This document shows positions 1-7,383 of a DNA stretch of 17,453 nucleotides, piece after piece. The DNA is from Bacteroidales bacterium (GTDB taxonomy: Bacteria > Bacteroidota > Bacteroidia > Bacteroidales > VadinHA17). Both the position numbers and the translations under genes were made by a program. Location: positions 1-17,453 of the forward strand of contig JAFGXK010000162.1 of NCBI GenBank assembly GCA_016936695.1, written 5' to 3'. The notes beneath the pieces are model-generated. The model had not been told where the DNA came from. It did not search any database and was given only the letters and a program-made list of their open reading frames with translations. Positions within the stretch are counted from its first letter, which is position 1. Each line of letters opens with the position of its first letter.

Positions 1-908
1 AATCTCACGGCCTTTTCTATTGAAGCAAGGGAATGAGGTATATCACCTGCCCTTACCGGACCATATGACGGAGTTAGATTCAATACCTCCCTGTCAAATC
101 TTCCTATAAGCTGTTTAATCATCTCAAACAACTCATTAAGATTTGTGCGCTCCCCATGGGCCACATTATAAACCTGGTTGACAGCAGCGGGATCAGCTGC
201 AACAGCTGCAAGATGATTGGCCTGAACAACGTTATCAACATAGGTGAAATCTCTTGAGTAAGTCCCGTCACCGTTTATAACAGGAGCTTCATGGGTCATA
301 AGTTTCTTAACGAAAAGGGGTATTACGGCAGCGTATGCACCCTGTGGATCCTGACGGCGGCCGAAGACATTGAAATACCGCAGACCTATTGATTCTGTTT
401 TATATGTAACAGCAAAGTTTGCAGCATAAAGCTCATCCACATATTTTGTAATTGCGTAGGGAGAAAGGGGATTGCCTATCTTATCCTCCACTTTCGGGAG
501 ACCCGGATGATCGCCGTAAGTTGAAGAACTGGCAGCATAGATGAATCTTCTTACACCTGCCTCTCTCGATGCATTTATCATCTTCACAAAGCCTCCGATA
601 TTGACATCTGTCGATGTCACAGGATCCTTTATCGATCGTGGCACCGAGCCAAGGGCAGCCTGGTGAAAAACAAAATCCACACCCTGAACCGATTGCGCAC
701 ATTCGGAATAGTTGCGGATATCTCCTTCGATAAGCCTGAACCGGGGATTTGAAATAAAACCGGAAATATTTTCCCTTTTCCCGGTGGAGAAATTGTCAAG
801 GCACACAACGATATTGTCCGAAGCCAGAAGGGATTCAACCAGATTTGACCCGATGAAGCCTGCACCGCCGGTTACAAGTACCTTACAGCCGCTTAGTCTG
901 CCATTCAT
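1..908 (-). CDS. wbpP: WbpP-type UDP-N-acetylglucosamine 4-epimerase (C-terminus cut by window edge)
   Basis: This is an extended short-chain dehydrogenase/reductase that interconverts UDP-GlcNAc and UDP-GalNAc, or the matching uronic acids, using bound NAD in the cytoplasm. About 302 codons are visible and the reading frame is open to the window edge. The nucleotide-binding motif GGAGFIG lies at residues 14-20. The catalytic serine region is AASSSTYGD (125-133), and the YxxxK pair is Tyr151/Lys155 in SPYAITK. The segment LRYFNVFGRRQDPQGAYAA follows further on. The stretch around the serine and YxxxK motifs closely resembles Pseudomonas WbpP as I remember it, rather than GalE. The ATG at 908 sits just before the first beta strand, as expected. 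The gene lies 60 bp after wecB on the same strand and is probably co-transcribed with it, supplying sugars for surface polysaccharide. The exact substrate (GlcNAc or GlcNAcA) cannot be read from the sequence. Confidence 0.88.
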   Translation of the reverse strand, partial: MNGRLSGCKVLVTGGAGFIGSNLVESLLASDNIVVCLDNFSTGKRENISGFISNPRFRLIEGDIRNYSECAQSVQGVDFVFHQAALGSVPRSIKDPVTSTDVNIGGFVKMINASREAGVRRFIYAASSSTYGDHPGLPKVEDKIGNPLSPYAITKYVDELYAANFAVTYKTESIGLRYFNVFGRRQDPQGAYAAVIPLFVKKLMTHEAPVINGDGTYSRDFTYVDNVVQANHLAAVAADPAAVNQVYNVAHGERTNLNELFEMIKQLIGRFDREVLNLTPSYGPVRAGDIPHSLASIEKAVR

Positions 909-968
909 GTAAAAACTTTAGAAAAAGAACGGTTTCAGATGATTTTTATTTCTCCCGGAACATGGAAT

Positions 969-2129
969 TCATCTTTCCAGGAGCGACAGTATTTCCCTGA
1001 GTATGAATTCGGACGTCCTGCCATCACCATAAAAGCCCGGATACTCAAGGTTTGTGCCTGGCTGAAAATATCCCTTAAAAGCATGGAGGATGAGATCGGG
1101 ATTGGCATCAGCCAGCATAACAGTTCCATTTGCAACAAGTTCAATCCATTCAGTCTCCTTTCTAAGGACGACACACGGCTTTCTGAAGAAATGCGATTCC
1201 TTCTGTACTCCACCGGAATCGGTTACTATCATAAAGCTGTTCTTTTCTAGGAAGGTCATTGTGAGATATGAGACCGGCGGAATTATCCTGATGTACTTCG
1301 ATTTGCGCAGATTCTCGAGAAGACTTGCCAGACCCGACTTTAGCGAATTCATGGTACGCGGATGAAAGGGCATTACGAAAGGTATTTTGTACTCCTCTGC
1401 CAGGTTCCTGATTGTTGAAAGTATTGCTTCAAGTCTGTTGGGATCGTCAGTATTCATATCCCTGTGAATAGTAGCCAGTATAAACTTGTCTCTTTCTAAT
1501 GCAAGTGAATCCAGAAGCTCGCTTTTTTTGCGTTCAGCCAGTTCGGCAAAGAACAGGGAGTTGTCATACATGATGTCACCCGACAGGTAGATCTTGGGGT
1601 TGTCGATTGTATAAGGCGGACTGTTCTCAGGCCGGAAGCCCTCAAGCATCAGGTTCTTGAATGCAGCATTGGTCGGGGCAAAAAGCAAAGTCGAGGAGTG
1701 ATCGCTTATAATCCTGTTAAGTTCCTCTGGCATGGTTTTGTTGAATGATCTCAGGCCGGCTTCGATATGAATAACCGGAAAATGTTGCTTGGATGCTGCT
1801 ATCGCACCTGCAAGGGTAGAATTGGTATCTCCGTAAAGCAACAACCCATCAGGCTTCTCTTTAAGGAGGACTTCCTCGATTCCCGTTATCATGGCTGCCG
1901 TCTGACGGCCATGCCTGGCTGATCCGACACCCAGGTTGAAGTCGGGTTTGTGAATTTCGAGCTCATCGAAAAACACATCCGACATTTCCTTATCATAGTG
2001 CTGGCCGGTATGCAGGGTCAATTCAGTGATCTGATCCGAAAAACCTGTCCGTATAGCTCTGCTGATTGCTGAAGACTTTATTATCTGAGGCCTTGCCCCG
2101 ACTATGTTCAGCAGTTTTATCTTTGACAT
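969..2129 (-). CDS. wecB: Non-hydrolysing UDP-N-acetylglucosamine 2-epimerase
   Basis: This cytoplasmic enzyme converts UDP-GlcNAc to UDP-ManNAc, a precursor for capsule, O-antigen or other surface glycans. At 386 residues it has the usual family length. It begins with the typical N-terminal strand, VGARPQIIK (10-18), followed by HTGQHYD (40-46). Residues matching the E. coli WecB active site are visible: Asp101 in YGDTNST, Glu123 in HIEAGLRS, the PEELNR glutamates at 135-136, and His222 in the IHRDMNT segment. The VTDSGGVQKE motif, which binds UDP, is near the C-terminus. The gene starts 32 bp after the rny stop codon on the same strand and no promoter fits in that gap, so it is probably read from the rny transcript. 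WbpP follows 60 bp downstream. Together the pair can make UDP-ManNAc and UDP-GalNAc from UDP-GlcNAc. Confidence 0.95.
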   Translation of the reverse strand: MSKIKLLNIVGARPQIIKSSAISRAIRTGFSDQITELTLHTGQHYDKEMSDVFFDELEIHKPDFNLGVGSARHGRQTAAMITGIEEVLLKEKPDGLLLYGDTNSTLAGAIAASKQHFPVIHIEAGLRSFNKTMPEELNRIISDHSSTLLFAPTNAAFKNLMLEGFRPENSPPYTIDNPKIYLSGDIMYDNSLFFAELAERKKSELLDSLALERDKFILATIHRDMNTDDPNRLEAILSTIRNLAEEYKIPFVMPFHPRTMNSLKSGLASLLENLRKSKYIRIIPPVSYLTMTFLEKNSFMIVTDSGGVQKESHFFRKPCVVLRKETEWIELVANGTVMLADANPDLILHAFKGYFQPGTNLEYPGFYGDGRTSEFILREILSLLER

Positions 2130-2161
2130 TATTTCCTGGAAAAATTAGTTGTTCTCTATGT

Positions 2162-3703
2162 TTATTTTGCATAGTTAACCGCTCTTGTTTCGCGGATAAC
2201 AGTAATTTTTATCTGTCCGGGATATGTCATATCATTCTGGATCTTCCTTGCAATCTCAGAAGAAAGGTTTTCAGCTTCCTTATCAGTTACTTTCTCAGCT
2301 CCCACAATCACCCTGAGTTCACGGCCTGCCTGAATCGCATAGGTTTTCATCACACCGGGGTATTGAAGAGCAAGCGACTCCAGTTCTTTAAGCCTTTTAA
2401 TATATGATTCGACAACTTCGCGGCGTGCTCCCGGTCTGGCTCCTGAGATTGCATCGCATACCTGAACTATGGGAGCAATAAGGGTTGTCATCTCAATTTC
2501 ATCATGATGTGCACCGATGGCATTGCAGATTTCCGGCTTTTCCTTGAATTTTTCAGCGACTTTCATACCCAGGATTGCATGCGGCAATTCAGGCTCATCA
2601 TCCGGAACCTTGCCTATGTCGTGAAGCAATCCTGCCCTCTTTGCCAGTTTTGGATTAAGTCCAAGCTCAGCTGCCATTATCGCCGACAGATTGGCTACCT
2701 CCCTTGAATGCATAAGAAGGTTCTGTCCGTACGATGACCTGTATTTCATTTTACCGACAAGACGGATAAGTTCGGGATGGAGCCCATGTATACCCAGGTC
2801 AATAGTTGTCCTTTTCCCAACCTCCAGTATCTCTTCTTCCACCTGTTTTCTGGTTTTATCAACTATCTCTTCAATTCTTGCAGGATGGATTCTTCCATCG
2901 GTGACCAACTGATGAAGCGCCAGCCTTGCAACTTCCCTGCGGATGGGATCAAATGCCGACAATACAATAGCCTCGGGAGTGTCGTCAACAATAATCTCCA
3001 CCCCGGTTGCGGATTCAAGCGCCCTTATGTTCCTTCCTTCACGGCCTATTATCCTGCCTTTCATTTCGTCTGACTCTATATGAAACACCGTGACAGCATT
3101 TTCAATAGCGTTTTCAGCGGCAACTCTCTGAATAGTCTGCAATACTATTTTCTTTGCCTCCTTGTTTGCAGTCATCTTGGCCTCATCGAGTATCTCATTA
3201 ACATAGGACATTGCGCCTGTTTTTGCTTCTTCCTTCAGCGACTCGATCAACTGGTTCTTTGCCTCCTCGGCCGACAGGCTGGATATCGCCTCAAGCTTGT
3301 CGACCTGCTGGCGGTGAAGTTTTGCAAGTTCTTCGTTCCTTTTTTCAACGAGTTCAATCTGTGATGTCAGGCTTTCCCTGATGGCATCCGCCTCGTTCCT
3401 CTTACGCTGAGTCTCTTCAATCTTTTGGGATAAAGTAAGCTCTTTCTGCTTTATCCGGTTTTCAGCCTGATTGATTTTGTTGTTCTTTTCATTTATAACC
3501 TTCTCGTGCTCGGCTTTCAGTTGAAGGAATCTTTCCTTGGCCTGGAGTATCTTTTCCTTCTTTATTACTTCAGCTTCTGCTTCCGCCTCGCTGATTAGTT
3601 TAGTACTCTTGTTTCTGAGCGCCATTTGCCAGAGAAAGTAAGAGCCAATGAAACCTGTTATAAGCGCAGCGGCTGCCAATACTATAGTTAGTGTCATATG
3701 CAA
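2162..3703 (-). CDS. rny: Ribonuclease Y
   Basis: This is a membrane-anchored endoribonuclease that starts decay of many mRNAs. At 513 residues it has the normal length. The order of parts is diagnostic. A single N-terminal membrane helix lies at about 4-26. A long charged coiled coil, rich in Lys and Glu, covers about 30-200. A KH RNA-binding domain containing GRIIGREGRNIRALE starts near residue 214. The metal-binding HD domain contains LLHDIGKVPD, with His361 and Asp362. The family C-terminal domain ends in YPGQIKITVIRETRAV. Translation could start at Met1 or at Met3 (ATG at 3697); both keep the anchor. The gene begins about 18 bp after the oligo-U end of the structured RNA described separately, which leaves almost no room for a dedicated promoter. 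Zap-type genes lie upstream, and wecB and the wbpP-like gene lie downstream in the same direction. Confidence 0.97.
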   Translation of the reverse strand: MHMTLTIVLAAAALITGFIGSYFLWQMALRNKSTKLISEAEAEAEVIKKEKILQAKERFLQLKAEHEKVINEKNNKINQAENRIKQKELTLSQKIEETQRKRNEADAIRESLTSQIELVEKRNEELAKLHRQQVDKLEAISSLSAEEAKNQLIESLKEEAKTGAMSYVNEILDEAKMTANKEAKKIVLQTIQRVAAENAIENAVTVFHIESDEMKGRIIGREGRNIRALESATGVEIIVDDTPEAIVLSAFDPIRREVARLALHQLVTDGRIHPARIEEIVDKTRKQVEEEILEVGKRTTIDLGIHGLHPELIRLVGKMKYRSSYGQNLLMHSREVANLSAIMAAELGLNPKLAKRAGLLHDIGKVPDDEPELPHAILGMKVAEKFKEKPEICNAIGAHHDEIEMTTLIAPIVQVCDAISGARPGARREVVESYIKRLKELESLALQYPGVMKTYAIQAGRELRVIVGAEKVTDKEAENLSSEIARKIQNDMTYPGQIKITVIRETRAVNYAK

Positions 3704-3721
3704 AGTGTTAAGTTATATATA

Positions 3722-3927
3722 TAAAAAACCCGCAAAGTCTCTTCAACTTTTATAAAACCCCATATCTACATGGCTGGAGCCTCTAATACAGTTTGAACGT
3801 CCACTGACTCTCCCGAAGGAGGGTTTCCCGGCGAACCGGTATGAGGCCTGTCCTTACTACACTAAGGATGACTCCAAAGTTTTAAGTGTTGAGTTTCAAA
3901 AACGAATGAAGAAACAATGCGGGCAAT
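3722..3927 (-). ncRNA. ssrS: Structured RNA between zapA and rny, 6S RNA (ssrS) candidate
   Basis: The roughly 200-nt gap folds by eye into a closed RNA on the minus strand. The two ends pair over a long stem: CCCGCA (3923-3918) with TGCGGG (3734-3729), then after a short T/T mismatch GTTTCTTC (3915-3908) with GAAGAGAC (3744-3737), including one U-G pair. A T run follows the 3' arm, so the end also resembles an intrinsic terminator. Inside, TGGAGTC (3876-3870) pairs with GGCTCCA (3781-3775). There is a TCCTTA/TAAGGA hairpin at 3868-3851, and two adjacent UUCG tetraloop hairpins, CCGG-TTCG-CCGG (3839-3828) and CTCC-TTCG-GGAG (3821-3810). From general knowledge, 6S RNA, which binds RNA polymerase holoenzyme, is often found beside zapA, and I recall the zapA-6S-rny order from other Bacteroidota. 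That a structured RNA is present is much surer than the name; the paired tetraloop hairpins are not a textbook 6S feature. I found no clear TAnnTTTG promoter just upstream. Confidence 0.62.
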
Positions 3928-3953
3928 AAGTTTTGCTATTTGAAAGAACGCTG

Positions 3954-4247
3954 TTACTCTTTTTCTCCAAGAACATCATCAATTTTCCTTACCAATTCCC
4001 TAAGGGACTCCGGAAGTTTATCAGTGACAAGCTTCTCCTCATCCTCATTCAGCTTGATCACATATTGCAGAGAAGCCATTGCCAAAAAATCCTGTACATC
4101 CTTGTCAGAATAACGCTGCTTGTATTGCAGCACTTTTTCATTGATCATCCTGGCAGCTTTTCTGATCCTTTCCTCGTTATCCCTTTCCACCTTCAATGGA
4201 TAATACCTGTCAGCCACGTTGACCCTGATCGAAAGCTTATCATCCAT
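3954..4247 (-). CDS. zapA: ZapA family cell division protein
   Basis: This small cytoplasmic protein is expected to bind FtsZ and help bundle its filaments at midcell. At 97 residues it fits the family. The N-terminal half has the ZapA pattern (SIRVNVADRYYPLKV, then NEERIRKAARMINEKV), and the rest is a long helix (about 26-95) that in known ZapA forms the coiled-coil dimer and tetramer. DVQDFLAMASLQYV is the conserved mid-helix stretch. The gene starts 9 bp after a small coiled-coil gene on the same strand and ends about 27 bp before the structured RNA. Neighbourhood with a coiled-coil protein and a 6S-like RNA is typical of zapA in many bacteria. Most similarity is in helical character, so the family call rests on the N-terminal pattern plus context. 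Confidence 0.87.
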   Translation of the reverse strand: MDDKLSIRVNVADRYYPLKVERDNEERIRKAARMINEKVLQYKQRYSDKDVQDFLAMASLQYVIKLNEDEEKLVTDKLPESLRELVRKIDDVLGEKE

Positions 4248-4256
4248 TGCTATATC

Positions 4257-4550
4257 TTATCTGTTCAAAAGAGCAACACATCTGTCTATTTCCCGCACCA
4301 GTTCATTAATCCTTCCCTTTGCCTCATCGGCTCCTCCTCCATTACCCGTCAGCGCTCCTGATATCTTGATCCTTTCGTATTTGCTTTCCAGTTCTGTTAT
4401 CTTATTATCACGCTCTTCTATATAACGTTTTAATATATCATTTTCGTTCCTCAGATCCCTGATTTTTATTTTGAGATCTTTATACCTGTCAAACAACTCT
4501 TCGAGCTTTTTGTTCAGTAAATTAAGCTCCTCAAAACCCTGAACGGACAT
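4257..4550 (-). CDS. Small coiled-coil protein upstream of zapA, possibly ZapB-like
   Basis: I do not recognise a named family with certainty. The protein has 97 residues and no signal peptide or membrane segment. Residues about 7-65 are a charged heptad-type coiled coil (NLLNKKLEELFDRYKDLKIK and on), then a glycine-rich hinge (GNGGGADE, about 69-76) and a short final helix ending in IDRCVALLNR. Length, coiled-coil nature and tight coupling to zapA (9 bp gap) suggest a division-associated partner of ZapA, comparable in kind to ZapB; this is inference from context, not from a motif. It is the first gene of the minus-strand run. A strong consensus promoter at 4567-4597 would give a leader of only about ten bases before the ATG at 4550. 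Confidence 0.75.
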   Translation of the reverse strand: MSVQGFEELNLLNKKLEELFDRYKDLKIKIRDLRNENDILKRYIEERDNKITELESKYERIKISGALTGNGGGADEAKGRINELVREIDRCVALLNR

Positions 4551-4566
4551 ATTAACATCTTTAATG

Positions 4567-4597
4567 CAAAGGTAGCACAGATAATATTATTTTCAAA
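4567..4597 (-). promoter_or_regulatory. Bacteroidota-type promoter for the coiled-coil/zapA run
   Basis: Read on the minus strand, TTTG (4597-4594) is followed after 19 bp by TACCTTTG (4574-4567). This is an exact match to the phylum's -33/-7 pattern with ideal spacing. Transcription would begin near 4561, only about ten bases before the ATG at 4550. It lies back to back with the M23 gene promoter. Confidence 0.8.
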
Positions 4598-4613
4598 AAT
4601 TTAACATAAATAG

Positions 4614-4644
4614 TTTGGAAGAACAACTCATAAGCATAGTTTTG
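4614..4644 (+). promoter_or_regulatory. Bacteroidota-type promoter for the M23 peptidase gene
   Basis: TTTG (4614-4617), a 19 bp spacer, then TAGTTTTG (4637-4644) match the -33/-7 consensus exactly. The expected start near 4650 gives a leader of about 25 bases before the ATG at 4676. The minus-strand promoter lies only 16 bp to the left, so the two polymerase sites are adjacent and could interfere or share a regulator. Confidence 0.8.
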
Positions 4645-4675
4645 CATCAGACGCTAAAGAGACCAATTTACGGAC

Positions 4676-6406
4676 ATGACAGTACTTCTGACAATCCTTA
4701 TGACATTCCTGCTTACGGGGCTGATGCCTGAAGAACCGGGCGACCGTTCAGTGTTCATTTCGCCAGTAAAAATACCCTTGTCCCTTTCTTCCAATTTCGG
4801 AGAAATCAGAACAGATCATTATCATTCAGGCCTGGATATCAGGACTCAGGGAGTGACCGGAAAAGAGATTGTTGCAGCTGCCCGGGGATATGTTTACAGA
4901 ATAAGCATTTCGCCCGGCGGTTTCGGAAAAGCTCTATATGTCCGTCATCCGAATGGATACTCCACTGTCTATGGACATCTTGACAAGTTCACCCCGGAAA
5001 TTGAAGAGTATATAGTATCCAGACAGTATGAGGAAAAAAACTTCATGGTAACACTCTGGCCGCCAAAGGAAAGATTCCGCTTTGAACAGGGAGATGTAAT
5101 TGCATATTCAGGAAATTCAGGGAGCTCGTCAGGTCCCCACCTTCATTATGAAATAAGAAAAACCAATGGGGAAATACCTGTCAATCCCCTCCTTTTCGAA
5201 TTTGGCATTGACGACAACATCAGACCGGTAATCGAAAAACTGGTTATTTATCCGCTCACAAAAAGCACAATGATAAACAACCAGAACAAAATACTGAAGC
5301 TGAATGTATCCGGCGGTAACGGGAAATTCGGATTATCCTCAAAAAATGAAATTAAAATCAGCGGGCCTGCAGGATTCGGATTCAAGGCGTATGACCTGCT
5401 TAACAATTCGGGAAGCAGGTTCTCAGTCCATTCTATCCAGCTTAAAGTTGACAACAGACAGGTCTTCAACTATGTCATGGATGAATTTTCATTCAATGAA
5501 ACCAGATATGTTAACAGCCATATCGATTATGAAACCTATAAGCGGGAAAATACCTATATCGAACGAACATACAGGTTGCCGAACGACAGGCTTAGCGTTT
5601 ACAGGAACCTGACAGACAGGGGAATCATTACATTCTCTGATAATGCAAGGCACTCTCTCGAAATCACAGTATCAGACATTCACGGGAACAAATCGGTTCT
5701 TTCGTTTAATGTTACATCTGCTCCCGTCTCAGTAAAACAGGAGAATTCTGCGAATCAGGTCAGAACTGATCCCGGAATTATGATGCCCTTCAACAGAAAC
5801 AACAAGTTCGTAACAAAGGATGTAGCTGTCGATATTTCCACTGGCACCCTTTATGACACTCTGTGGTTCGAATTCGGGCGAGTACCAGGACAGCCGGATA
5901 TGTATTCGGAGGTATTTGACATCCATAATGTTTACACACCCCTGCATAAGTCGTACAGCCTATCTCTGAGGCCTCATAATGTGCCTGCCGGAAAAGAATC
6001 CAAACTGCTTATTTTGCAACTTGACAACAGCGGCAGGAAGATCCCGGTAAACAGTTCATGGGACAATGGTTTTGTGACTGCTAATCCAAGGACATTCGGG
6101 ACCTTCGCTATTGTCATCGATACAGTTCCGCCCAAGATCACTCCAAACGGGTTCGCTCCGGGAGCAAACCTTGCTGGCAGATCTGGCATGCGAATAAGAA
6201 TCAGCGATAATCTCGCAGGTATAAAATCCTACGAGCCGTTTATTGATGGGAAATGGGCATTGTTTGAATATGATCAGAAAAACAATGTGCTGACCCATAC
6301 CTTTGACCCCGGCAGGTTTCAGAAAGGCACAAAACACAAGCTGTCAGTCAAAGTGACGGATAACTGCAACAATCAGAGTACCTTCGATTGCGATTTTTTT
6401 TGGTGA
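4676..6406 (+). CDS. Secreted M23 (LytM-type) metallopeptidase with long C-terminal region
   Basis: This is a likely zinc endopeptidase acting on peptidoglycan cross-links in the periplasm. A hydrophobic N-terminal segment (2-17) is a probable signal or anchor. The M23 domain follows at about 35-175, with His50 and Asp54 in YHSGLDI, His101 in YGHLDK, and His155/His157 in SGPHLHYE. These match the zinc ligands and catalytic histidines of LytM, so the enzyme should be active. An insert of about 30 residues (106-136) sits between the YGHL strand and the FEQGDVIAYSGNSG stretch. About 400 residues then follow without a family I can name. They look beta-rich, and the last hundred (from about 480, PKITPNGFAPG) read like an Ig-like fold ending in a tryptophan. 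Comparable two-part M23 proteins are common in Bacteroidota. The stop codon lies one base from the stop of the convergent nucleotidyltransferase gene. Confidence 0.88.
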   Translation: MTVLLTILMTFLLTGLMPEEPGDRSVFISPVKIPLSLSSNFGEIRTDHYHSGLDIRTQGVTGKEIVAAARGYVYRISISPGGFGKALYVRHPNGYSTVYGHLDKFTPEIEEYIVSRQYEEKNFMVTLWPPKERFRFEQGDVIAYSGNSGSSSGPHLHYEIRKTNGEIPVNPLLFEFGIDDNIRPVIEKLVIYPLTKSTMINNQNKILKLNVSGGNGKFGLSSKNEIKISGPAGFGFKAYDLLNNSGSRFSVHSIQLKVDNRQVFNYVMDEFSFNETRYVNSHIDYETYKRENTYIERTYRLPNDRLSVYRNLTDRGIITFSDNARHSLEITVSDIHGNKSVLSFNVTSAPVSVKQENSANQVRTDPGIMMPFNRNNKFVTKDVAVDISTGTLYDTLWFEFGRVPGQPDMYSEVFDIHNVYTPLHKSYSLSLRPHNVPAGKESKLLILQLDNSGRKIPVNSSWDNGFVTANPRTFGTFAIVIDTVPPKITPNGFAPGANLAGRSGMRIRISDNLAGIKSYEPFIDGKWALFEYDQKNNVLTHTFDPGRFQKGTKHKLSVKVTDNCNNQSTFDCDFFW

Positions 6407-6407
6407 T

Positions 6408-7310
6408 CTATGAGTATATCCTTGCCGGATAGATACCTTTCCTGATCATCTTCTTGATACTTTCCACCACAAATGGTTTGTCTTCCCTGTAGGTAACACC
6501 AAACCACCGTTCGTTGCTCATAAGTATCTGAATGGTTATTTCACCGTTTTTCACATACCTGTCGACAGAAGTTGGAATATCAAGCTCCGATTTAAGGTCC
6601 ATACCGTGATTATTGATAAAACTGCGGAATTCCGCGCCCAGAAAATCAAAGCACGAAGGTTTGAATCCCCACAGATTCATCGACACAATCTCATTCCCGG
6701 TGAACACAATCGGATTTCCGTCCGATCCGGGGGCTAAGGCTCCATCCTTTGTCTTTTCAATCTGACGGGTCTCGACTATATGACTGAGGAAGCCCTTTTC
6801 GTCAACTTTACAGACGCCCCGGTTAACGTGACCGTGTTCCGAGAGTGTGTTGCCAAGCTTATAGCCGACAATGCAAAAGTTGTTTGGATCCTTGTCATCA
6901 ACAAGGAAGTCCCTTAGTATTTTGAAAGAATCGACACCATAATAGTCGTCAGCGTTAATTACTCCGAATGGTTCACTGATCTTGTCCCTGGCCACAAGAA
7001 TGGCATGGCTGGTTCCCCATGGTTTGGCCCTGTCAGGTGCCACTTTCACTCCTTCCGGAAGATTGGTAATTTCCTGAAATACATAATCCACTTCAATCTT
7101 TCCGCGCAGCTTTTCAACGAACCTTTCCTTTACCTGTTCTTCAATATCCCTTCGGATAACAAAGACAATTCTGCCAAAACCCGCACGTATGGAGTCGTAA
7201 ATGGAATAATCGATAATCGTCTCACCTGAGGGGCCAACTTCATCAAGCTGTTTGTTACCTCCGTAACGAGAGCCCATTCCGGCTGCAAGAACTAAAAGTG
7301 TCGGTTTCAT
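6408..7310 (-). CDS. Sugar-phosphate nucleotidyltransferase (NTP_transferase family)
   Basis: This cytoplasmic enzyme probably joins a sugar 1-phosphate to a nucleoside triphosphate to make an NDP-sugar. The signature loop LAAGMGSRYGGNKQ (8-21) is a variant of GxGTRxxxxTxxxPK, with Ser in place of Thr and Lys20 placed to contact phosphate. PWGTSHAI (97-104) and the metal-binding INADDYYG (118-125, Asp121/Asp122) follow in family order. At 300 residues it has a single catalytic domain, with no left-handed beta-helix acyltransferase tail of the GlmU type and no clear match to RfbA or GalU. The sugar and base are therefore undetermined. The gene stands alone, divergent from cutC across 73 bp and convergent with the M23 gene. 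I see no consensus promoter upstream of its ATG. It is one of four nucleotide-sugar genes scattered over the window. Confidence 0.85.
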   Translation of the reverse strand: MKPTLLVLAAGMGSRYGGNKQLDEVGPSGETIIDYSIYDSIRAGFGRIVFVIRRDIEEQVKERFVEKLRGKIEVDYVFQEITNLPEGVKVAPDRAKPWGTSHAILVARDKISEPFGVINADDYYGVDSFKILRDFLVDDKDPNNFCIVGYKLGNTLSEHGHVNRGVCKVDEKGFLSHIVETRQIEKTKDGALAPGSDGNPIVFTGNEIVSMNLWGFKPSCFDFLGAEFRSFINNHGMDLKSELDIPTSVDRYVKNGEITIQILMSNERWFGVTYREDKPFVVESIKKMIRKGIYPARIYS

Positions 7311-7383
7311 ACTAATATATTTTTATGATTCACAATTATACTTAAAATATTCTTACTTTTATTATCAGCATTAATTTTTGTAG

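Noticed and set aside
481..912. Several short open frames on both strands at the left end
   Set aside because: The minus-strand frame running from the ATG at 908 to the window edge encodes a clear SDR epimerase; the others are shadows.
3933..4361. Plus-strand open frame of 142 codons opposite zapA
   Set aside because: It is antisense to two well-supported genes (ZapA and the coiled-coil protein), and its sequence is a reflection of their codons with no domain.
7321..7383. Promoters between the nucleotidyltransferase gene and cutC
   Set aside because: Only one-mismatch -7 matches occur (TACTTTTA at 7354-7361 on plus; TATAATTG at 7340-7333 on minus), without TTTG at the right distance.
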